Below, piece by piece: positions 29,828 through 36,701 of a stretch of 36,701 nucleotides of DNA (its first letter is position 1; every line of letters begins with the position of its first letter). Below the pieces are notes generated by a model that was not told the DNA's origin, ran no database searches, and worked only from the letters and a program-made list of their open reading frames with translations. Position numbers and translations under genes: made by a program. The DNA comes from Ophioceras dolichostomum (lineage: Eukaryota; Ascomycota; Sordariomycetes; Magnaporthales; Ophioceraceae): NCBI GenBank assembly GCA_003049485.1, contig PYST01000367.1:1-36701 (forward strand), read 5' to 3'.

Positions 29828-31540
29828 TCAGTTTCCATACCTCTCATCCCCAAACGCCTCGAACTTCTCCAAAAACCTCTCCGCCTCCTTCGCCTCCTCC
29901 ACAAGAACCCTCCGGTGCGCCTCGCTGCGCACGCTGATCACGCACTCGAACTTCTGCGGACGAATGTTGAACCCCTCCGTGTACGCGAACGTGTCGTAGA
30001 CCTGTCCGAGGACCGGCAAGATATCGTACGCCCAAAGCAGCTTCGCCAGCGCGACGAACAAGGAGTTGGCTGCGAGGTTGGCGCCGGGGCAGATGCGTCT
30101 GCCCCATCCGAAGGAGGAGTGTCCCGTCTTCGAAGGGTGTGGCTTCGTCATCGCCTTCGTCTTTCCCATACCAGACTTCGCCATTACTACATCGTCGCGC
30201 TGCTGTCGCGTCCAATCCGCGGCGATAGCGGCTAAGTTCTCATCCAAGAACCTTGACGGGTGAAAACGGTGCGGATCGGGGTAGTACTCCTCGTTGAGGT
30301 TGATCGCCCACGAGTTCCCGAGCACCGTCGTGCCAGAAGGAATAAAATAGCCGCGGTACACGTCGTCCTCGGTCGAGGCGTGCGGCGTGCCGCCCAGCAC
30401 TGCAACAGGTCGCCAGCGGAGCACCTCCTTGACGAGCGCTCGGATATAGGGCAGCTTCGGCTCGTCCGCGAAGGTCGGGGTGCGGTCGAGACCGATCACG
30501 GCGTCGAGCTCGGCGTGCGCGGCGTGCAGCGTCTCAGGATGAGTCACGAGCGCGAGGAAGGCGGAACAGAGCGTCGACGCCGTCGTGTCGGAGCCCGCGC
30601 CAAAGAGAGAGGCCGGGATGAAGGAGAAGTCGCGGTCGGACAGTGGGATCTCGGACGTCTCTCTCAGCTCGAGCAGCATCTTGCACAACGAATCCGGCAC
30701 GCTGTGCTTCCCCCCAGCGGCGGCGCGCGCCATGTCCCGCCGCACGACGTCCACGAGCGCCATATTCGCGGCGGCCTCCCGCCGGCCGTGCTCCTTGATC
30801 TCGCGCTTCCACGGCGCCAGCCAGTCGGGGACGTACTTCAGCACCGGGAAGCTCTCGACGAGGTATTTTCCCGGCACGTTGAGCGAGGCGGAGTACTGCA
30901 TGAACTCGAACCGCTGCCTGATCACGGCCGCGTCGAGCGAGTCGATGCGGTGCCCGTACGCGACGCAGAATACGACGCTGCTCGTGAACGTCTCAAGATG
31001 TCCCACCCAGCTCGTGGGGTCCGACAAGAGCCTCGCCGCCAGCCGCGACGCCTCTGCCTCCTGCACGGGCTTGTACAGCCGCAGCGCGCGGGGCGTCAGC
31101 GCCATGTGCAGCAGCTTGCGGCGCGCGCTCCACGCCTTCCCGTAGGGCTGCACCAGCACCGTGGCGCCGTCCCACAGGATCTCGCCCATGGCGACCATGC
31201 GCGGGCGCGACGAGTACTTGCTGCTGCGGGACTCGAGGAGGTCCGACGCGATGGCCGGGTCGGAGACGACGACCGTCGGGCGGCGGCCGATCCAGATCGT
31301 GAAGATCGGGCCGTAGGTCTTGGACCACGCCTCGAACGTCACCCAAAGCTGGCGCGAGGGGAGCTGGAGCTTGTTGCCGATGAAGGGGAGGGGCCGCGGG
31401 CCGGGCGGCATGCGGTGCCAGAGGATGAGGTCGTGGAGGACCGTCAGTGCGGGGATAGCGAAGATTAGTGAGAGCCAGGTGTAGAGGGGCCATGATGCGG
31501 GGTTGAGGATGGTGACAGAGGGGATCGTGAAGGCCGCCAT
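29828..31540 (-). CDS. cytochrome P450 monooxygenase (microsomal, group I type)
   Basis: Single exon, 570 aa. A hydrophobic N-terminal anchor (about 14-40) is followed by the Pro-rich hinge MPPGPRPLPFIGN. The I-helix oxygen-activation motif is GAGSDTT (314-320). K-helix ExxR is E372 to R375 (EVLRWRP). The PERF-type motif is PHRFHPSRF (about 423-431). The heme loop is FGWGRRICPG with the axial ligand Cys484. Every element of a working P450 is present. It should sit on the ER face and take electrons from CPR. TPHASTEDDVYRGYFIPSGT and the NSWAINLNE block resemble O-methylsterigmatocystin oxidoreductase (CYP64) and CYP619-620-like enzymes of fungal secondary metabolism, but the family and substrate cannot be fixed by eye. 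A GC-rich insert (about residues 447-470, MAKSGMGKTKAMTKPHP) before the heme loop is unusual. The 402-codon plus-strand frame across it is a shadow. Confidence 0.92.
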   Translation of the reverse strand: MAAFTIPSVTILNPASWPLYTWLSLIFAIPALTVLHDLILWHRMPPGPRPLPFIGNKLQLPSRQLWVTFEAWSKTYGPIFTIWIGRRPTVVVSDPAIASDLLESRSSKYSSRPRMVAMGEILWDGATVLVQPYGKAWSARRKLLHMALTPRALRLYKPVQEAEASRLAARLLSDPTSWVGHLETFTSSVVFCVAYGHRIDSLDAAVIRQRFEFMQYSASLNVPGKYLVESFPVLKYVPDWLAPWKREIKEHGRREAAANMALVDVVRRDMARAAAGGKHSVPDSLCKMLLELRETSEIPLSDRDFSFIPASLFGAGSDTTASTLCSAFLALVTHPETLHAAHAELDAVIGLDRTPTFADEPKLPYIRALVKEVLRWRPVAVLGGTPHASTEDDVYRGYFIPSGTTVLGNSWAINLNEEYYPDPHRFHPSRFLDENLAAIAADWTRQQRDDVVMAKSGMGKTKAMTKPHPSKTGHSSFGWGRRICPGANLAANSLFVALAKLLWAYDILPVLGQVYDTFAYTEGFNIRPQKFECVISVRSEAHRRVLVEEAKEAERFLEKFEAFGDERYGN

Positions 31541-32644
31541 TGTGGCTGTTTCGGTGTGCCCCAGCTTGAGCTACAAGTTGAGCTGCGTTCGCGAGCGAGC
31601 AAAGGAGATTGGAGCGTGAGGTAAGTGCTTTATCTGAGTTATTCCATTAGAAATCCGCGAGAAAAGACTCGCCGGTGCGTTGCATCTTTCTGTCGGCCAT
31701 AAGCGCCGCCGCCGCCGCCCTGCGCCGCTAGCGTCGTCTCGCCAAGCCTCGGCAGTTGTCCCTGTGTCGTCTCTGGGCTCAGCTGGGAGCTCGTGGGAAG
31801 CTCGCTGGGGGGCGTCGATATCTCCGATCCGGGTCCAGCGTGCCGAAGCCGAGCCAAGCCCGCGTCGAGTTGCCGCGTGCGGTCTGGGCAGCTGTTTCTC
31901 CAGTTTCCCCAACCAAGGTGTGGCGGGAACGTCCCAGTGCAGCCGATGCCCGCAGCAGAACCAACCGCTTGGGTTCTGTTATATTAAACGCAGCGCGGGC
32001 GCTCCCCTGTGCCGCATCTTGCGACGGGGTCGCCCTGCTGCATGTATTTTGATGAATGTCTGAGTGTTTGCGCTTGGATGTCATGACGTGGGCATCAGCG
32101 CTGCCGACCTAGGTACCTACCTGGTACCTGGTAGGTACCTATTCACGTCGCCCTCATATGCGAGTTTAACTGGTGTATATGAGTGGTCCAAATGCTCTCC
32201 CATATGCTGCCCCTCGTCTCCACGCAGCGCGCAAATACGCATTGTGGCTTGCAGGTAGTGCTCTTATTCGTCCGTCCTTCGCCTCAATATTTTCATGCCC
32301 CCAAAACGTAAAGGCGCCAGCACAAATAAATCCAGAGACACGGGCAGTTCCATCCATCATATGCACCCTCTGTCTGGCCATTCTCTCACGAGAACTACAT
32401 CGGTCGAGCCTCAGGAATCGACTTCCGAGCTGTTTGTGAGCTAACTGGTACGTGACGTTCAGTTCCCGGCCAGAACGGATTGATAGATGATGCCAAACCG
32501 CCAACTCTCGCTCTGCTGACAACCTGAAGCACCGCCACAATTCACACGCTATTCGACGAACCCGGCCGAATTCTGCGTGCTACTAACGACGAGATTGTCG
32601 CTAGGAAGCTACCGAATGGCAAGCCATATATGAGTGCTTGGACC
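31541..32644. other. intergenic between divergent genes
   Basis: This is the 5' DNA of the P450 (minus) and of the C2H2 gene (plus). A dense TAGGTACC-type cluster lies at 32107-32140. In the frame of the C2H2 gene, codons remain open from 32528 up to its ATG (HTLFDEPGRILRATNDEIVA), so an extra 5' exon is possible; a GTGAGC donor at 32436 followed by CTAAC could be part of it. Confidence 0.45.
32107..32140. repeat. cluster of TAGGTACC/ACCTAGGT motifs
   Basis: Four overlapping copies of ACCTAGGTACCTACC-like sequence in both orientations within 34 bp. This is the densest site of the motif in the window. Confidence 0.6.
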
Positions 32645-34117
32645 ATGGCGACTTCCTTCGAGGGAATGTTTTTCATGGAGCATTCGGAATATGGAAGCCC
32701 TCATCAGAGCTATCAGGACTTGGCCGACGGCAATACAACGTTCTTCACGGCTGGCCATAGTCTCCAGCAGTCTTCTACACCGGTGAGCGGGATTGAGTTT
32801 CTCGACCTAGATACGGGTAGCCCCCACCGCGCGTCAGAGGCCGGATGGCGACCAACGAGTCTTGCTCAAAACAGCTGCAACAGTAGACCTTGGCCTCTTC
32901 TGGCATTCCCTCGGTTCATGTCGTGGTCCCCCTAGCGGAGACCATTCGCTGAGACAACGGACTCGCAGCCAGGGAAGAGGAAGCTGCTGCCTGCTGAGGA
33001 CAGAGAGGAGCTGTGTACTACGGACGACGAGCCCATCGTCAAGGTCCAGAGAATTCGGGACCCGGGCCTATTCGCCTGCCCATTCCATAAGAGAAAGCCC
33101 CAGAGGTTCCCACTGCAGAGCGGGGGATGCGTCGAACCTACGCAAGACCTGACCGATCCTCAACAGCGCCGACTTGCCTGTACACACTACCAGGCCAGCC
33201 CCAAGACGTTCCGCACGTGGAGCCGAGGATGTTCCGGACCGGGCTTCCGGGGATTCCATCGACTGAAGTAAGGTGTTTACCTTCTATGTCCTGTCCTCGT
33301 CCTAACGGCGCTAACTCCCCCCGGCTCCGGCCTAGAGAGCACATCCTCCGACATCACGCCCCTCCTAAGTACACCTGCCCTCGGTGTCAAGACGATCTTA
33401 AGTCCGAGGCTTCACTGGTAAAGCATCAACACGCACCAGTGGCGTGCGAATATAAGAAGCCGGTTGCCCGAGAGGGCTTCATCAGCCTCGAGCTTAGGCA
33501 CAAGCTCGAGCGACGCAACCAGGGCAAAGGCAGGGAGAATCTGACCGAGGAGCAGAAATGGCGAGCGTTGTTTCGGGATATATTCCCCGACGTCGAAGAG
33601 GATGATATACCCTCTCCTTGTGAGCATCAGTGCATTGCCCCCTTCCTCACTCGTACAGCCAAACATTCTTCGGTGAATCACGATCCAATGGCTGAGCCTT
33701 TACTCATGCCATTCTCCACGTACGCAAATAGACTACGACACAGAGGAGGAAGCCCGGGCCCCTATACCGCGTCCAGACGGGGACCCGCCGATGCCCTCGA
33801 ACGAGTCGTTATCAGACTTCGCCTCATACCTCCAGCGCCCACTCTCCCCGTCCGAGGAGGACCAGCTCGGTTCTGAGCTGGGCCAGGAAATCGGCATCTC
33901 CGACGCAGAAACCTGCCGTCGACTGGCCAGGGCGTTCCGTAACTTCCAGCTGAAGTCGCTGAAATCGTTCCGCGGCGGTGAGAGCGAGGCTGCACGGAGG
34001 TTGACTCCGCTTGAGGAGCCGTCGGCCCCTCTTGAAGGCTCGTTCTCTCTCGCCGAAGACGGCAAGATCATCGTGGGGGAGTGGGACGGGGAATTTAACG
34101 ATCCAACTTTCTTCTAG
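32645..34117 (+). CDS. C2H2-type zinc-finger protein, four exons
   Basis: Model: 32645-32782, 32936-33267, 33336-33619 and 33732-34117, giving 379 aa in a single phase. Introns: 32783-32935 (GTGAGC to CCCCCTAG, 153 nt), 33268-33335 (GTAAGG to GCCTAG, CTAAC branch site) and 33620-33731 (GTGAGC to AAATAG). The ATG at 32645 has the context ACCATGG; an in-frame ATG at 32630 or an extra 5' exon is possible. The first finger region FACPFHKRKPQRF (Cys94) ends in CSGPGFRGFHRLKEHILRHH, with C145, H154, H159 and H163/164. It is followed by YTCPRCQDDLKSEASLVKHQ (C171, C174, H187) and VACEYKKPVAREGF. This block, then EEQKWRALFRDIFPD and DDIPSPYYD across intron 3, is a conserved arrangement in many uncharacterised Pezizomycotina proteins. 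It is a likely nucleic-acid-binding protein with unknown targets. Confidence 0.8.
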
Positions 34118-34520
34118 GGTGGACTGATGAAGATCTCGTAAGGGAGCATCAGGACTGTCACTGGGAACACCAACACACGCATTTTTGAGTGGCGGGGGGA
34201 ACAGGCAACCAGAGAGAAAAGGGAATCCATACTTTCATTTCATTTCAGCCCATCATTTTCTCTTTTCATTATTCTTCGCAAGGCTAGCAGTTACAAGTCA
34301 GCTTAACTACCACTGGCGTTTCCCCCATGAGACCAGTAAGTAAACTCCTCCCAGTGCACGCCATACAGATTTCTCCAACAAACAGGAATAAAAAGCGAGC
34401 AGAACGTCAAAAACACCGAAGAAATACCGATCACGCGACCCGCCCATATATTCCTCCTCCTCTTCCAAGACGACAACTTGTGACTTGGGTGACTCCCTAG
34501 GCACCTACCTACCTAGGTAC
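34118..34520. other. short intergenic stretch with TAGGTACC motifs
   Basis: It lies between convergent genes: the C2H2 gene ends at 34117 and the broken minus-strand gene ends at 34521. AT-richer DNA without a gene. An ACCTACCTACCTAGGTACCT run at 34503-34522 abuts the stop codon of the broken gene. Confidence 0.5.
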
Positions 34521-34523
34521 CTA
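34503..34523. repeat. ACCTACCTACCTAGGTACCTA motif run
   Basis: Another site of the intergenic motif family, here directly overlapping the 3' end of the broken gene at 34521. Confidence 0.55.
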
Positions 34524-35890
34524 TGGCAGCGGCGGAACATCAGGGAACTGAAACCTCGGCTCCCGCCCGCGCCCGCCTCCCCGGTCGAAGTCCGAGCGGT
34601 CTATCTACCTGGGCCTCCAGAATTCGCGGGTCCGCTCGTCGGACAGCTTGGGGGTGGCGTTCGCGAAGATGCCGCCCTGCGGCAGACCGGGGGCGTAGAC
34701 GACGGGCCAGGTCGGGATGGCGCAGAGTTCTTGTTTTTTTTGGTTTTTTTTGCGTTGAAGGAAAAAATAAGCATGAGGCCGAAGGCCCGTTAATGTTGTT
34801 GTTGCAGATCAGAGATGTGGGTGGCGAGCGAGGAGGGTGAGGTGAGAGCCGAGTGAGTGGTGTGCGGAGGAGAAAGGGAGAGGGAGAGGGGGAGGGCGGG
34901 AGGGAAGGGCCTTGTGTTGTGTGGTAGGTGAAAAGGAAAGGAAACTCGACTCACATCAAAGGCGCACTGCCGATCGCACCGCAGCCAGGAGTCCCAGCCG
35001 ATCCACTTCAGCATCGTTTCGGTGGCATGCGCGTGCAAGGCGATATCATCCATCAGCGTGTCATGGGAGGCCGAGACGTCCTCCTCTTTGGCTGTCGAGA
35101 GATAGTTCGTCGTCACGGAGTCGGCCCACTCGAACAGGTCCCACTCCCAACTGCACAGCCTGTTGGTCACGACAGCGAAGCTGCGTCGTAGCAGGTCTTC
35201 CTGCCGAGAAGCCATGGCTACTGGGCTCGCCATCGCCACCCCGTCCAGGTATGACCTGGCGCACCGCCTGATCGTCTGCTCCTTGGGCGTGAGGCTGGTG
35301 GTGCTCCCCTCGTCGTCGTGCACATGGTACTCGAGATACACCGCGAGCACCGCGTGCGTGAGCTCATGCACCTTGGTGGCGATAGTGATAGCGTCCTCGC
35401 GCATCTCGCGCAGCCACGACGCGAACATGGCGCCGATCTCGCGGGCGCGCGCGCCGTGGTGCACGGCTATGGTCGTCGCTAAGGCAATCCAGTCGACGCC
35501 CAAGCAGTTGGCCTGCGCTGACGGGCTGGTGATGTCCGTCAGCCAGGACCGGACGGTAGCCGCGTCGGTGTCGTCGATGTTCAGGAGGCGGTGCCCCGCC
35601 CGCAGGCCCTAGCCGTTCTGGAAGGTGGCGTTGCCCCAGATGCCGCCGTGGTTCTAGTCGGCTAGGCTCCTGAGCGCCGGGTCGTAGAGGCTAACCATGC
35701 GGCACGGGTCCAGCCGGACGCGCTGCTCCGCCGGCCCGCCGTCGTTGTGGTTGGTAGCTTCTATCGAGGGGCACTTCTTCTCTTCAAGGTTGGGTAGGTG
35801 ATGAGGCTCAGCGCGACCTACCAGGAGTGGCTCAGTGGCTTCAACAGGGACCTGGATCGTTGGGAGTGGCGCCATAGTTCTCGTGCTCAC
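34521..35890 (-). pseudogene. conserved-looking fungal gene broken by three in-frame TAGs
   Basis: From ATG 35890 (or 35875) one frame runs to a GTGAGT donor at 34955. It is interrupted only by TAG at 35654-35656 and TAG at 35609-35611. The sequence between and after the stops is clearly protein: NHGGIWGNATFQNG, RLLNIDDTDAATVRSWLTDI, LATTIAVHHGARAREIGAMF and WIGWDSWLRCDRQCAFD. After a roughly 200-nt intron ending CAAG (about 34745), a second exon reads LCAIPTWPVVYAPGLPQGGI and runs to FPDVPPLP and TAG 34521-34523, with another internal TAG at 34605-34607. The exon junction is off by one base, which adds a possible frameshift. I do not recognise the family. It resembles lineage-specific hypothetical proteins of filamentous fungi. 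All three premature stops are one C-to-T step from CAG. Confidence 0.55.
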
Positions 35891-36065
35891 GGGTACGTGG
35901 AATTCTCGGTAGGTAGCTAGGCGAACATTGTTTCCATTAGTGTTAGGCCTATCATCAATTTTTTCAGCTACACGATTAACCTCAAAATTAAGTTAAGCTC
36001 TCGTCACAAATCCAAGCACATAAAACAGCTCAAGCGTTAGGCTAGCGCGGCGCAGGATGGAGAGG

Positions 36066-36155
36066 ACAGAATGTGGAAAGACAGAATGCAGAGAAACGGA
36101 ATGCAGAGAGACGGAATGCAGAGAGACAGAATGCAGAGAGACAGAATGTAGAGAA
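36066..36155 (+). repeat. six tandem copies of a 15-bp unit
   Basis: Units follow ACRGAATGCAGAGAG with few substitutions, at 36066, 36081, 36096, 36111, 36126 and 36141. Because 15 is a multiple of three the array stays open as NAERQ-type pentapeptides, but there is no other sign of coding. Confidence 0.9.
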
Positions 36156-36701
36156 TTGTGCCAAAATTATCCTGTGGTCAATTGAGCAGATAACTCGAGG
36201 TGGAGAGTTGGACTTCCTCGGAAGGAAATTCGGGAGGCAAAAGACAGATCAGGCAATTTACGGTCGGTGGTTGTGCGCGAGAGGTAGTGCGCGGAAGGTG
36301 GTGCGCAAGAGGTGGCAAACTTTAAGAGACGCAACACGCAGCGCCGCGTTGCGCAGCGGTCGTGAGCCAGCAGCAGTCGTGAGCCAGCCGCGGCGGGGTG
36401 GCAAAGGTCAAATCCGGGCACAGGTGCACGAAGACCGCGCCGAAATTTGAAGAGTTCATAGGACCTGAACGCCCAACTTCAAGTGGAACTGTGACGCGTA
36501 GAATAGCCACGTACAACAAGAAAAGAGAGAGCGTTGTATATTAGCCAGGTGCGCCCTTTTTAAAAAGGCACACGTTCAGCTACCTATTTACAACGGAAAC
36601 TGGTAAAACTAATAACGTAATCTACCACCTTCCGGGACAAACCACCTTCCGGGACATTTTTCTGCCCTGCACCCCAACCCCTCGACTTCGGATGGGCCTT
36701 G
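36156..36701. other. short-repeat-rich DNA at the window edge
   Basis: Contains three tandem 14-bp units (GTGCGCRARAGGTG-like) at 36273-36314, two 17-bp units (GTCGTGAGCCAGCAGCA-like) at 36359-36392, and two 17-bp units (ACCACCTTCCGGGACAA-like) at 36624-36657. Several unrelated short tandem duplications in half a kilobase suggest replication slippage or the edge of a repeat-rich element. The 125-codon frame at 36073-36450 is driven by the repeats and is not accepted as a gene. Confidence 0.6.

Noticed and set aside
30260..31468. 402-codon plus-strand frame
   Set aside because: It lies fully antisense to the P450 gene, which has every P450 motif. The frame is a product of GC-rich codon bias, and its Arg/Val/Glu-rich translation shows no domain.
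20065..31540. full secondary-metabolite gene cluster
   Set aside because: No backbone synthase is present in the window; only tailoring-type and regulatory genes were found.
2782..35890. TAG reassigned to glutamine or another amino acid
   Set aside because: The intact EEP, Zn2Cys6 and C2H2 genes end naturally at TAG with family-appropriate lengths, and the relics also carry frameshifts.
36073..36450. 125-codon frame as a repeat protein
   Set aside because: The open frame results from the 15-bp array. The rest has no domain, and no promoter or splice signal was seen.
36555..36568. CCTTTTTAAAAAGG palindrome as a terminator or hairpin
   Set aside because: Only 7 bp arms with no loop; it does not follow any gene.

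Overview
The window looks like nuclear DNA of a filamentous ascomycete (Pezizomycotina, most likely Sordariomycetes). The signs are GC-rich coding regions, short GT-AG introns of about 60-150 nt with CTAAC/CTAAT-like branch sites, a Zn(II)2Cys6 regulator, a fungal C2H2 protein, a GMC oxidoreductase and a cytochrome P450. There is no bacterial-style operon, CRISPR array or phage. The species is not identified.

Layout. 1-8.2 kb is a gene graveyard. It holds a minus-strand gene of unknown function with two adjacent in-frame TAGs (2.8-3.7 kb), a three-exon remnant of an MFS permease (4.2-4.8 kb), a relic of an FMN-dependent alpha-hydroxyacid dehydrogenase (5.8-6.4 kb) and a 5'-truncated Tad-like LINE with apparent target-site duplications (7.26-8.21 kb). 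8.3-14.7 kb carries apparently intact genes: a secreted endonuclease/exonuclease/phosphatase-family protein, a small two-TM protein, tRNA-Glu(CTC) and a LURP-one-related/Tubby-like protein. 16.8-18.6 kb is a decayed dicarboxylate/amino-acid:cation symporter (SDF/DAACS). 20-22.2 kb is a secreted GMC oxidoreductase and 24.9-27.0 kb a UPC2-like Zn2Cys6 factor. 28.3-28.6 kb is a decayed fragment of large-subunit rDNA, 29.8-31.5 kb a P450, 32.6-34.1 kb a four-exon C2H2 protein and 34.5-35.9 kb a gene broken by three in-frame TAGs. Short tandem repeats occupy 36.0-36.7 kb.

The intact genes do not form an obvious pathway. GMC oxidoreductase, transcription factor and P450 lie within 11.5 kb, but no backbone biosynthetic enzyme is present. 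The strongest window-wide signal is how the relics were inactivated: of 11 in-frame stops traced, 10 are TAG and one is TGA. This fits CpA-to-TpA mutation (RIP-like) acting on CAG or TGG codons. A second signal is a dispersed TAGGTACCTA-type motif that recurs only in intergenic DNA. No wholly new multi-gene system could be supported.
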